NCBI GenBank assembly: GCA_024704765.1
Contig: JAKMXF010000244.1
Coordinates: 639,837 to 703,836 of the forward strand
Reading direction: 5' to 3'
DNA: 64,000 nt
Origin: Oopsacas minuta
Lineage: Eukaryota; Porifera; Hexactinellida; Lyssacinosida; Leucopsacidae
Shown: piece after piece, positions 53,901 through 64,000 of the stretch
How positions within the stretch are numbered: the stretch's first letter is position 1
Layout: every line of letters begins with the position of its first letter
Program-made: the position numbers and the translations under genes
Notes under the pieces: generated by a model
Seen by the model: the letters and a program-made list of their open reading frames with translations, nothing else
What the model was told of the DNA's origin: nothing
Databases searched by the model: none

Positions 53901-55413
53901 TAGAGCTTCTCCAGCCATCTTAATCGGGTTCAATGCGTCTACTATAGAAGTTATCAGCGCAAATTCCTCATCGTAAAATATATACCTTGATTAAGATCTA
54001 ACAATGCTTTTTGTGTGGGCACCTCAATCTGTAATATTCTTTCAAGAATGTTGACAAGTGAACACCAACGGGTCTTACAATCTAATATCATATTGAGTCC
54101 ATTTGGATAGTTTTTTCTGACATACTTTTGCAAAGTGTCATTCTTAAGAGGCGAATGTTTAAATATTTTCACAACTCATCCTACTTTGTTGACAGTATCA
54201 ATAATATCCACTACCAATGCAAGAGTATTTATAGAGTCTGCTGGCCGTGAAATATCTAACCCACCATCAGATAAATCATCATCACAATCATCATCTAATG
54301 TTGTCGTAATATCTTCATCATCAGTTCCACTGTCATCGCTAAATATTTCAATATCCTCATTATGCTTCTGATAGAATGTGTCCTGTATCACAAGTTGTAG
54401 TCCATCAGCATAGCACAACTGGTGAAGACTTGCTATCGATCGCCTCAACTTTTTCATCATCGAACATCCGTCTGTTATGATGGCCACAATATCTTTCTCA
54501 AAGTTCACTCCAAATTCATTCACCTTATGCATGATAATATTTGAACATGCATGAAAATCTAGCCCTTATCCGTATTAAACCAAGGTTCCAAAAGAAATCA
54601 TTACCGTGGATATTTATATTAAGATATCTTTTATTGTGCACTGAAGTCCATTAATCTAAAGTCAGGCTGAAATATGCACCTTTAGATTTAGAAATGTGTA
54701 TAGATCTCTTTACCTCTTCGAGTAATTGCTGTCCTTATTTCACTATTTGATCTCTAACCCCATTAACAGATTTAGGTAATGAGTGACCAAGTACACTAAT
54801 GGATCTTCTTATCTCAAGTGAAGTTGTGAAAAGATTGAATGAGAGACCATCACAAGCTGTCATTCTTGCCAATATTGCTGGTAGACTAGTATCGTTGATG
54901 TAATAATCAAGTGTCTCACTACGCTTATATTTGGCAGCTTAGACAGTTCCATGTTAGTTTCATTCGTAATCTTTCGCTTTTAATACTTCAATTTGCTGAA
55001 TTGATCTTATATGCATGTGTAGCCCTTTCGTTGATCTGCCCTCACACTTAAGTGTTTTTTGTATAATTTGCATTGGGCTAATTTGCCATGTAGATCGCCT
55101 AAAATGTCCAATTTCTTTGTTCCAACGAAATCTTGGTAAACGATTTTAATCCCGGCCATAAAGTGAAATATGATAATATGGTTTAATTTTGTTCATATAA
55201 TGCATATACTTCAGGTACATATGAAATTATGATACCAGTGAGTAAAAGTAAAGTTGAGAAATCTTATTAGTTAAGAAAGGAGCCATTCAAGTTCAAAGTG
55301 TATCAGACGTTAACTGGTAAACATTAGTCATGGAACGTGATATTTTAATCAGAATACAGTTTCAGAACATATTCCGGGTTTAACGCTCCAGGATCCCCGG
55401 GATTGGAAACCCT
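50902..55413 (-). mobile_element. hAT element #1, inserted in the Tc1, itself interrupted
   Basis: Ends AGGGGCTTTCCAATCCCAGG (left) and, reverse-complemented, AGGGTTTCCAATCCCGGGGA (right). The 8-bp flanks AATTCGGA (50894-50901) and AATTCAGA (55414-55421) agree at seven positions. Transposase pieces on the minus strand run from about 54915 (YYINDTSLPAILARMTACDG, YFSLTLD.WTSVHNKRYLNI) through 54532-54176 (IVAIITDGCSMMKKLRRS, HQLCYADGLQLVIQD, then an acidic linker) and 54172-53954 (LDCKTRWCSLVNILERIL). They resume left of the nested element at 51413-51100, ending in LTIPATSIEAERMFSSSTYL, the hAT dimerisation motif. Stops and frame changes show it is dead. Confidence 0.85.
51446..53618 (-). mobile_element. 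hAT element #2 (ZBED5/SCAND3-like), nested in #1
   Basis: Ends CAAGGGTTCTTAACC (left) and, reverse-complemented, CAGGGTTTCTTAACC (right). Flanked by an exact 8-bp duplication TATTATAC (51438-51445 and 53619-53626). Length 2173 bp, so the youngest layer of the nest. Minus-strand coding: start MSKTRKYDESYVSFGFT near 53527; a zinc finger CVLCGIVLANGSLKPAKLKEHL; 53403-52747 (RIAKQRKPHTICDTLIKPC, MQLGETTDITQCSQLLVFVR); 52574-52017 (VRWLSRGKILERSMALR, LTYLADILGHMNEVNLSIQG); 52006-51734 with the end motif PFATTYLCESGFSGLVIIKT. A few stops or frameshifts separate these, so it is only mildly decayed. Confidence 0.92.
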
Positions 55414-56361
55414 AATTCAGACATCTTCTCCAACATTGACCGCTCCAAAACTGAGCCATTATTTCTACAACGGTGAACTGCCTCCATACAAATCTTGGTC
55501 AAAATTTGATTAATGAAGTAGGAACTAGTTATTGATTGACCTTGCGGGATTATTTACAGTTCTTAAAGTGCCTAATGTGACATCGTGCCCCACACATAAA
55601 TCTTTGCTGGAAACATAACTGAAAATACCGAAGGAACATATTGCTTATTCTTTGCCCAAACCCGATCATATTTTTGTTTGGGAGTGCATAGAGCTGGAAG
55701 GGAGACTCTTCTGACCAGAGAACTTCTTCCATCCATTAACTGTCCAATTTTGATGCTTCCGAGGAAAGCTCAGACGATCTTGGACGTTCTTTTAAGATAA
55801 TCGAGGTATTTCTTGTCTTTGAAAGACCTAACACCCACAAATTCGGTCAAATGGCGATACACACACATATGAAATACTGGATTCCCTCTATTCTTCAATT
55901 TCTGTGCAAGTTTACTTGTAGATTACCTGCATTTACCGAGTGACTTGGAAATAACAATATTATCCGCCCGTTTCAAAATAGGAAGCCTCCCTGAACGAGG
56001 TAGGCCACTAATGAACTACTTTTTTATACAAACAAGACTATCATTTCACCGAAGAGATTGAAACATTCAAGTCTTGGACCGCATTATTCTGTGTGAACCC
56101 TGCATTAAGAATGCCAATAGCTCGAGAACGAAGCAAGATTCCATGATCATGGACATCCATTAATACGAAATAATGTAACACTGCTAAAATTGGAAACAAA
56201 ATTCAAATATTAGAATACAATAAGTAATTAATGTAGTCAGAAATAATCTAAAGTACTAAAACTATATTTTAGAAAAGTAAAGGAAACAACTATGTATGGT
56301 TCATTAATATTCAAGATTTTCATGGGAAAATACAAGGTATCAACACTTTCGTTACGCCCTG

Positions 56362-57391
56362 GATGTGCAAGCAGTTAAATTGGGATAAAGTAAACCTGTT
56401 GCAAGTTAGATTAACCTTGGATATTTGATAACAGCTGAAAAAATATGAAAGCCCATCTTTCATCTTATAATCACAATGAATAACGCAGACATGTGAAATT
56501 GAATGACCAATCTTATCACATGTTGGAATCAACTAGAACACTTTGTACCAGGTGAAATTGAATGAAAACATATGTTAGAAGCCAGAATCACCGCGAAAAT
56601 CTGATGGTAGGATAAAATGAATGAAAACACTAATGACATGTCAGAATCACCTAGAATATGTTCCAACGGGTGAAATTGTATGAAATACTTGCTACATGTC
56701 AGATTCATTATGATTATGTGACAATAGATGAAATTGAATTACAACGATTCTTGCATCTTAGAATTACATTAAATGTGTCCAGACATGTAAAATTAATTAA
56801 AATCTTCCTGCAAGTCAGAATCAACTAGAACACTTTGTGACATGTGAATTTGATTGAAAATACTTGATCCATGTCAGAATCAAGTAGAATATTTCCAACG
56901 GAAATTGGATGACAAACACTGTTACATGTTAGATTCACCCTGAATATGTGTAATAACTGAAATTGAAAGAGAAAACACTTCTTACATCTCTGAATCATAA
57001 TAAAATTGCGCTGAATGGTGAAATTGAATGAGTAATCCTGTTTAATATCATAATCAACTTGAACAATTTCAAACAGCTGTAATTCAGTGAAATACCTTGT
57101 TACATGTTAAAATAACTTTGAATATGTGCTATCAGGTGAAATTGAAAGAAATGACTTTCTCCATCCCACAATCACCTAGAACATGTGGTGACAGGTGAAA
57201 TTGATAAAAATACTTGCTAGATGCTAGAATTACAGTAAATATGTCCTGATATATGAAATTGAATGGAAATTTCGTACATGTTAGAATCACTGTGAATACG
57301 TACAACATGTGAAATTGCATGAAAACACTGGTAAAGTCAGGATCACCTTGAATAAGTGCTAGATGGTGAATTTGGGTGAAAACACTTGTTA
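56362..57391. repeat. satellite family 2 array (forward)
   Basis: The array resumes after the nest with ATGTGCAAGCAGTTAAATTG and continues with about 17 diverged units of about 60 bp (GAATCACCTAGAATATGTTC, GGTGAAATTGTATGAAATAC) to the mariner at 57392. Confidence 0.8.
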
Positions 57392-58480
57392 TCAGGGTGT
57401 TCAATAGGTATTGCGGGTCATGTTATATCTCAGGAACTAGTCAAGTATTATAGCTAACTTTCATATATTATTATAAGCCCATATAGTTAAACTCCATATA
57501 CTGAAAGTTTCAAGGTTATTCAATACAAATTGTAATTTTCTGTGATAATTTGGCGTAGTCAATTCATATATACTGTTGAATTTATGGCTTCAAAGGATGA
57601 TAATTTCAACCTCAAATAGCGAGCTTACATAGAGTTTCGCGCAAAACTCAAGATCCAGCCCGTACAGATCTTCAGCGAGTTACAGCAGATATCGTGTGTG
57701 GATTGCCCTTCCAGATCTACTGTAGAGCGATGGGCTGCCCGTTTTAGATCTGGTGATGCTGATTTCACAGATTTGCCTCGATCTGGAAGACCGGTATCCG
57801 CCACCACTTCAGAGAATATCGCACTCATTGAAAGTATGGTCATGGAAAATAAGTGCATTACTGGTAATCAGTTCGAACAAAGTATGGAGATTTCATCGGG
57901 AGCTATTCATACAATTCTGACAACTGAGCTTGGCTACCGATCGATTTGTGGGAAATGGACCCGCATAAGCTCAGTGAGAATCAAAGACTGGCACGACTCA
58001 ATATTGCCAAGAAACTCTTAGAAACTTATGAGAAATATGATTCTAGACTAACAGGGATTATTACTGGTGACGAGACGTGGGTATAATATTCAACACCATA
58101 TAGCAAGTAAAGAAGCGATCATGTGTGAGGGGCGACGAATAACCGGCGAAAGTTCCTAGGTCCGACTTCATAAAACCTAAGATTATGTACACTATCTTCT
58201 TCAGTAGTCATGGAATTGTCTTGCAATTGCCTTGTGAGAGTGACAAAGTTGTTGCTACTACTTTCTTTACAGAGCAAGTGCTTCCAAACTTGATAGAAAT
58301 TGTAGAAAAGTACCGCCCGAAAACCGGAACTAGATGAATGAAGGTTTTAATTGATAACGTCAGTTCCCATACAGCTAAGCTAACAAAAGATTTCTTGGAT
58401 GTAGAAGGGTTAGAATTATTTCCCCATCCACCATACTCACCAGACCTAGCTTCTTGGGATTTTTGGCTATTCCCCAAGCA
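57392..58480 (+). mobile_element. mariner, 3' end replaced by Helitron sequence
   Basis: The 5' terminal repeat TCAGGGTGTTCAATAGGTAT follows TA (57390-57391). Transposase on the plus strand: MASKDDNFNLK, a TAG, RAYIEFRAKLKIQPVQIF, STVERWAARFRSGDADFTDL, IITGDETWV (first catalytic Asp), a frame change, KVLIDNVSSHTAKLT (second Asp), and PPYSPDLASWDFWLFPK (third Asp, 34 residues on, so DD34D). It ends abruptly at about 58480 just after WLFPK, where the Helitron fragment begins. The 3' repeat seen at 43270 is missing. Confidence 0.88.
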
Positions 58481-60518
58481 TTGAGCTTTAATAACAGATA
58501 CGGGTTGTAATGTATAACCCATCTGTTATCTAGATTAATAACACCTACTTCTACAATACAAGGGTTATCTCTACGTCCATACAATGCATAACCATCCTTG
58601 GTAGTTGTTGTAAAGGCGGAAAACAACTTTGAAAATATTTAGTACATGAACCTTTACGTATGCAAGTAGCAGTTCCTTTGTAATTCCACCTGCACACGGA
58701 GCATGGATCACACAACGCATACTATGCTATACAATCTAGCTGGACCTCATGGTCAGGTATTTCAGCGCAAAATCTTATCATAATCAGAAGCTCACGTGGT
58801 TGCACCCAGCAACTAAGATAATGAAAATATGAGCAAGGGGTACCGACGTTTCTGAAATTCGATAGTATAGACATGTGTAAGGGGTCTACCGAGGATATGT
58901 TTTTCAAGGATGTCGCTAACAGTTCCCGTAATTTTTTAATCTAAACACTTGCAAAGTTAAATCAACTCGATCGTTAGCTTCTTGAACAATAAAATACTAT
59001 TAGTTATTTCAGACCAAAAGGGATTACATGTAAACGTGACAATAATCAGGTTTCCATACCTCCGCACAATTGTCATTGCGTCCTGATAAAGTTGGAACAT
59101 GTGCCCGGGAGAGCCAATGTAACTAGAGGGAAGAATTATCTTTGTCCCAACTCTTGAGCGTTAGCATCTCCTCTAGCAGGAGCATCAGCAAATTCACTGT
59201 ATAGATCAACTCGGATCTGTTGCTGATGTAACTTTATATAGTTAAGCCTCTGCTGCTCAATTTGGCATACATGTCTACGATGTATAGGTAAAACAGCCTG
59301 CCAGAGAGGTGTAGGTGGTTTTCCACTTAATCCATCAGTCGATAACAGTACAAGTCTAGTGTATTGACACTCCCTCTACCTTTGCTATTGTGGATATCAA
59401 TATACCATCCATCACTGCCTAAGGGAAATAGCAATAGATAATAAAATCAAAAGAACGGTGTGATTCCGCTGTTTTTAATTCCACCATGTTACGCATACAG
59501 AACAATTTCTCTGTTTACCACTGTTTTTGAATAACCATCTCCAGGAAGCAATACTGCAATCTCAGGAGCAGAAGGTGCAAAGCATGTTCGTGGATCACCA
59601 ATACCACCTTCTAGGATAGTGAGCTTTAAAGCAATCGCATTATGCTATGCATATGATCTATAGCATGTCTGAAGCAAGAAACATAATAGTTGACCTCGTG
59701 TAACATCTGTTGTAATCCCTTCAATTCAGGCACACAGATTATGCCCATGTGTCTCTGACGGTTTTCTAACTCAGCTACTGGAGTCCCGTCGTGGATATAT
59801 ATTTGAGCGAATTTAGGCGGCTCTCCTACTTAGGAGAATAATCTGCCAAATGAATGGCGTAATAACCAATGTATATAGAACGTATAGACACCAAGCTTAG
59901 CGTAATCCAGTTCGTCATCAAAGTTGGCTCTGAGAGAACAAAACGCAAGACTTGTGTTACAGGCACGTATATTACTCCTGAATTCGCTAGCACTTTTACC
60001 AGTAGCTGTGAGTGAGTCAGCAGCTCAGGTGGTGTATCAAAAGGAGGTAAAACAACCTTCCCCTCCCAACAACAAATTCAAAACAGTGCTGGTAGATAGT
60101 TTTCACTTTCCAAAACATTCATTGATTAAGTTACAGCAAAAGGACATGCAACTGAGTGAAATTTGGGTACGATGGTATCACTAACCTTACATATAAACTG
60201 CGATTTAGCTAAGTTAAGAAATCTCTTAGAAGTTAATGACTTACTTTTAGCATATAACTCAACCTGAGACTTCAGACGAACATTGTACTCGAGCTCAGAC
60301 TCTTTGCTTCTGAGATTAGCTATGCTGTCACGGTAATGCTCTTTGCGCCTAGCGGATCGATACTCAGATTCACTTTGTCTGAGATTCGCTTGAAGAGTTC
60401 GCTGATACTCTAATCGATCAGTGGTTTCGTAATCAGATTGAGAAGCTGTCAAGATAGCTTGTCGGTCCCTTTGTTTCAACAACTCGTGGAGTCGCTTTGG
60501 AACCTGAATAATGTACAC
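58481..60518 (-). pseudogene. Helitron Rep-N region, decayed and truncated
   Basis: Helitrons are rolling-circle elements with a Rep (HUH) plus helicase protein. On the minus strand, N to C: 60518-60126 an Arg/Glu-rich stretch (RLHELLKQRDRQ, EYQRTLQANLRQSESEYRSA); near 60080 CWEGKVVLPPFDTPPELL; near 59800 QIYIHDGTPVAELENRQRHMG with VPELKGLQQMLHEVNYYVS; near 59215 EFADAPARGDANAQELGQR; near 59110 GHMFQLYQDAMTIVRRYG; near 59040 FTCNPFW; near 58850 PLAHIFI, degraded from the HUH region; RFCAEIPDHEV; near 58600 KDGYALYGRRDN, then LDNRWVIHYNPYLLLKLNA. The helicase part and catalytic Tyr region are absent. The order matches the Helitron_like_N family. Stops and frameshifts are many. Confidence 0.85.
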
Positions 60519-60812
60519 AAAAGACTAATTGGTCTCACATGTAGCCCACTAATGTACACAAACAACGCGTATGGACTCTCAAGACCAAAATGGTCCAATC
60601 CAACTACTCGTGGGGTCTCTCATGGACCCGCTAGTTTACGCAAACAGCTCGTGAGGTCTATAAAGATCCCAAATCTATGGGGTCATAATAAACCACAGTG
60701 AGCCATTTCAGGGATGTAATAAAATTCCCCACAGTGATTCTAATAACCAACAAGTTGTTTCAGTTTAAGTTAATCTTTCTATACGTATTGGTGGTGATTC
60801 TACCATGTAACA
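60519..60812. repeat. short imperfect repeats and a satellite 2 remnant
   Basis: About 60475-60660 holds diverged copies of an ACTCGTGGGGTCTC / TGTACACAAA unit, with a period of roughly 60 bp. About 60720-60812 reads as reverse-orientation satellite family 2 (GTGATTCTAATAACCAACAA, GGTGATTCTACCATGTAACA). Confidence 0.55.
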
Positions 60813-62460
60813 CAGTGGTCGGCAATTAGGGGTAATTTCAGGTTTACTGGGGGGTAACGAGACTTATCCGGAATAAAACAGTATGAACGGAACATTGTGC
60901 CTAGAAATGAGTGCAGCCAATTCAAAATTGCCGTAATTAATATTATAATAATAGTAACAATAATTTTATCAATTCCTGTGTATTGCTATATCTTGCTCAA
61001 TTTTCACTTCTAATCTCTTTTGGCAGCATGATAAATTCTAGAAAGCGTGTATTCAAAGACGAATTCTTGGAGTATGGCTTCATAGCAACAACCGATAAAG
61101 GAGTCATAAAGCCGCAGTGCGCCATCTGTCTGGCTGTGCTGTGTCCGGAGACCCTCAAATTATCTCAACTTCAGAAGCATCTGCGCAACAAACACCCAGA
61201 ACTTGCGGACATGTCAAAGGAATTTCTCGCCCATAAGGGAAGTCAAGCGAAAAAACAGAGGCTGGATCTCATGCCAAAGTGACATTTGATCAGCGGGACT
61301 CCTTAAGAGCAAGCTTGGAAGTTGCATGGCTTATAGCTCGTGCTAAAAAGCCGCACAACATTGGTGAGGAACTAATCAAGCCGGCTGCAACAAGGATGAC
61401 AGAGGTTATGTGGGAAGGAGCAAGTAGCGAAGCTTGGAACGGTTCCATTGTCAGCAAAAACGGTTTCGAAGAGGTTGGACGTGTTGGCACAGAACATCAA
61501 GGAATGGTTGATTATTTCCATAAAGAAGAGTCGACAGTTCGCAATACAATTGGACGAAACTACGGAAGTCGGGAGGGATCCCCAGTTCATGGTATACGTC
61601 AGATATCGAGATGGATACAGGATCGGAGAAGAGATGTTATTCTGCAGCCCGCTGGAAACTACACCCCGTGGTGTCCACATTTTCAACATGATTGACAAAT
61701 TTTTACATCGCCAACTCACTTTCAATACACCATGTGGTTGTCTCGGTTTGCGTATTTAGTGGACATTTTTGGACACTTGAACGAAATCAACACTAGTCTA
61801 CAAGGTCCAACTCATAACTTTATTCTAATTAACCAGAAGATTTGTGCATTTAAAGCAAAACTCGAGCTTTGGAGAATGAGAGCTGTGGAAGAGAAGATTG
61901 CATCTTTCAGCCGTCTCGCGAAGTACCTCGAAGACAACGAACTCTCTTTCGGGTTGGTCAAAGACATGGTACTTCAGCACTTGGACAAATTGAAAAGAGA
62001 TTTGAACAATACTTCCCGGAAGACGCTATGCTGAAGGAAAGCGTTGGGTGGGTTCACAACCCGTTCAAATGTTCCGTACAAACCTACCAGAGAAGCCATT
62101 TGGGCTGGCAGAGCAGCTGCTTGAATTGCAAGCGGACCAAACTGCTTAAGCAGAATACGAAACTTTGGATCTGGAGTCCTTTTGGATGAGTCAACCAGTG
62201 AGAGCTCAACCATTGACACATGAGGAGGCAACCAAGTAATTGTTACCTTTTGCGACTACCTACCTTTGCGAGGTGGACTTTTCTGCACCAGCGGTGATAA
62301 AGACGAAAGCGTGAAACAGACTCAACCCGGAAGAAAGTGGCATAAGATGTGCACTGTCACAATTCAAACCACAGTTTGAAGATATTATTAAGGGTAGCAA
62401 GTGCCACTTTAGCCATTAGACATGTTAAGAATAGAATTAGATTCATTAGTTTTACTCAGG
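60813..62460 (+). mobile_element. hAT element #3 (ZBED5-like), internally deleted
   Basis: The left end CAGTGGTCGGCAATTAGGGG interrupts a satellite 2 unit. Transposase on the plus strand: Met at 61028 (MINSRKRVFKDEFLEYGF), zinc finger CAICLAVL..KHLRNKHPEL; SLEVAWLIARAKKPHNIGEE (61310 on); FAIQLDETTEVGRDPQFMVY (61540 on); then an abrupt jump near 61730 to WLSRFAYLVDIFGHLNEINT, which in the full protein lies much further on. A segment including the TDGAP and HC.HR motifs is therefore deleted. The end motif LPFATTYLCEVDFSAPAVIK lies near 62240-62300. Right terminus and target duplication were not established. Confidence 0.82.
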
Positions 62461-62940
62461 TTGTCTCGTCTATAAATGAAACACTGTGTATAAATATTCA
62501 GGGTGATTCTAACAGAAGACAAGTTGATCCAGTGTATTTTCAAGTCTCTTACAAAATCAAGGTGAATCTAAATGGAGACTAGTTGAGTGACATAACTATC
62601 AACTTTCTTTACTTATTCAAGGTGATTCTAATAGATGACAAATTGATTTAGCATATTTTCAATCTGAATACTTATTCATGGTGCTTCAAACTAGTGACAT
62701 GTTGACTCAGATAATACTCAACATTCTATAGATATTCATTATAATTCCAGCAAGCGACAAGATGAATCAGGTTATCATCAATGTTCTGTAAATAAAAATG
62801 ATAATTTCAACAAGTAGCAAGTTACTCATATAGGTATTATACAACTATCTGTACTTATTCATGGGGATTTAAACAGGCGATTATATGATTTGGTTAATCA
62901 TCGAATCTCTTTACTTATTAAATGATTAAGATATATTCTA
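62461..62940. repeat. satellite family 2 (reverse), diverged variant
   Basis: Units of about 62 bp share TATTCAGGGTGATTCTAACA, GACAAGTTGAT and TTTTCAA blocks (62497, 62560, 62622, 62680, 62740 and on). They are related to, but more diverged from, the 47-57 kb family. Confidence 0.65.
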
Positions 62941-64000
62941 TATTTACTAGTATTCAGTAATTAGATTGGTCAAAAGGATCTGTTGTTAGAAATTCTTTCG
63001 TCAAGATAAATTATCATAAAGTATATAGTGCATGTAAATAATGGTGATATCAGCACTTCTTTTCGAATGTACATCCCAGATTATCCGAACCTTGATTATC
63101 AACCTCGGTTATCGGAACAGCAGGAAGAACGCATTTCATCTCATACGGGGACTTTTAACTCTTTAGAAGTAGGAAATTGGAAGATGTAATCATTTTAGTC
63201 TCATTTTGATACAATTATGCTGGAAATTACGTATGTATTCTAAATAAAAATTCCCATTTTCAAATATGCATTAGCTGTAAACTTCCTATGTAAATTACAT
63301 TATAGAATAAACAGAACAATTTCACTTTCCGGATGCCAAAGTGAAGGTTTATGAAGATGTTACGATAATCGGGGGTATATAGTACTTTTATCACCTCCAC
63401 ACCCAGAGGATTAGAATCACAGCCCCAAATTCATTTTTAACAAAACCCATTTACCTGCATAGATTAGCCAAGTTTATTTGCACATTGTTTCTTAATTCAA
63501 ACATCCTTGAGATTGTGGATGTCTTGGCAATCCACTGATAATGATGAGACATTTACAAACGTTAATAACCCTAAACCTTTGCAATTATGTAAATGTAATA
63601 TTTGAGGTGGTCCCAATTGGCCAAATATCTCGACTATTATTTATCCGAATTCAGAAAGGGATACACCAAATTAAACTTAACAAAATCTAATTGAATTCTA
63701 TATCTAGAGTCTAGTCACCAACCTAACAATAAATACGAAACACCAAAAAATAATATGTTTACAGATGATGGAATATTCAATGGTGTACGAAGAGAACATT
63801 AAGTTCAAGTCATATATCTCTGGATTTATCAAATACTGATGTTTAGAAAGTATTATCAACTGTTAGAAAGTCATTAACTTTTGTTTATTTGTGATAAAAT
63901 ACAATGATAACACTGCTCAACAAAAATTTTGTTGCATTTCTACCAACACTTGTTTTTACCTAATATTGGGGCGCTGAATCCGAATCCGACCTTAGTTTTT
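62941..64000. other. no gene recognised
   Basis: AT-rich. GATTATCCGAACCTTGATTA and CCTCGGTTATCGGAACAG near 63079-63122, and ATAATCGGGGG near 63366, look like scraps of pogo/Tigger-type termini without defined ends. No coding feature is seen. Confidence 0.4.

Larger units (their letters stand above)
50506..56361 (-). mobile_element. Tc1-like element (DD37E family) hosting nested hATs
   Basis: The left end GATGGTGTAACGAAAGTGTT (TA before it at 50504-50505) and the right end, reverse-complemented CAGGGCGTAACGAAAGTGTT, match over their inner parts. On the minus strand the N-terminus lies right of the nest: MDVHDHGILLRSRAIGILNA near 56160-56090 and VLWSEESPFQLYALPNKNMI near 55725. The C-terminus lies left of it: FIFMQDSVPAHTANATQ near 50895 and NSPDLNPIETLWGIVKEK near 50790. 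The transposase is thus split by a 4.5-kb hAT insertion, and it has stops and frameshifts of its own. It is the same family as the 38496 element. Confidence 0.85.

Overview
This is a eukaryotic, clearly AT-rich window dominated by decayed transposable elements and minisatellite-like arrays. Only two host genes can be recognised. One is ALG2, an ER mannosyltransferase in two exons with GT-AG splice sites. The other is a terminal exon of an Enhancer-of-polycomb family gene. The element mix (Transib, P element, Tc1/mariner including DD37E and DD37D types, several hAT lineages, Helitron, DIRS-type retroelement) points to an invertebrate, most likely an arthropod. A copepod would fit, but nothing here proves it.

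Layout. 1-6.9 kb: a dead DIRS-type retroelement (about 350-1915), a foldback MITE, a hAT remnant, a hAT MITE with exact 8-bp target duplications (4096-4573) and a Helitron N-terminal scrap. 6.96-7.92 kb: the Enhancer-of-polycomb exon. 9.2 kb: a pogo-like MITE. 11-11.6 kb: a hAT remnant. 12.9-16.4 kb: a P element with an intact THAP-domain ORF and a frameshifted transposase, abutting an inverted copy of its own 5' end across a single N. 17.2-18.1 kb: a roughly 60-bp satellite array that flips orientation. 18.5 kb: an exact 19-bp Tn5 mosaic end, almost certainly a sequencing-library artefact. 18.9-19.7 kb: a long hairpin element. 19,947-22,915: a full-length Transib transposon encoding a decayed RAG1-like transposase, with CACAGTG termini and a perfect 5-bp TSD. 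24-27.5 kb: duplicated segments and another satellite. 28.1-28.9 kb: a third P-element 5' end. 31.2-31.7 and 40.3-41.0 kb: the two ALG2 exons, on the same strand but in the wrong order. Between and around them lie hAT, Tc1, maT and mariner elements. 44-57 kb: two satellite families in mirror orientation, into which MITEs, a mariner and a four-deep nest of transposons have inserted. 57.4-60.5 kb: a mariner fused to a Helitron fragment. 60.8-62.5 kb: an internally deleted hAT. 62.5-64 kb: satellite and unrecognised sequence.

Assembly. Five single Ns (15666, 28859, 34053, 35392, 43652) all lie inside or at the edge of transposon copies. The ALG2 exon order and two complementary mariner halves both suggest that the blocks 28860-34052, 34054-35391 and 35393-43651 are misplaced. 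Order C-B-A (equivalently, each block reversed in place) reconciles both. Conclusions that cross an N should be treated with care.

The genes do not form a pathway. The strongest biological signal is the Transib/RAG1-like element. Next are the host gene ALG2, complete only after re-ordering, and the nested and mirrored repeat architecture. All assignments rest on reading motifs by eye; no database search was run.
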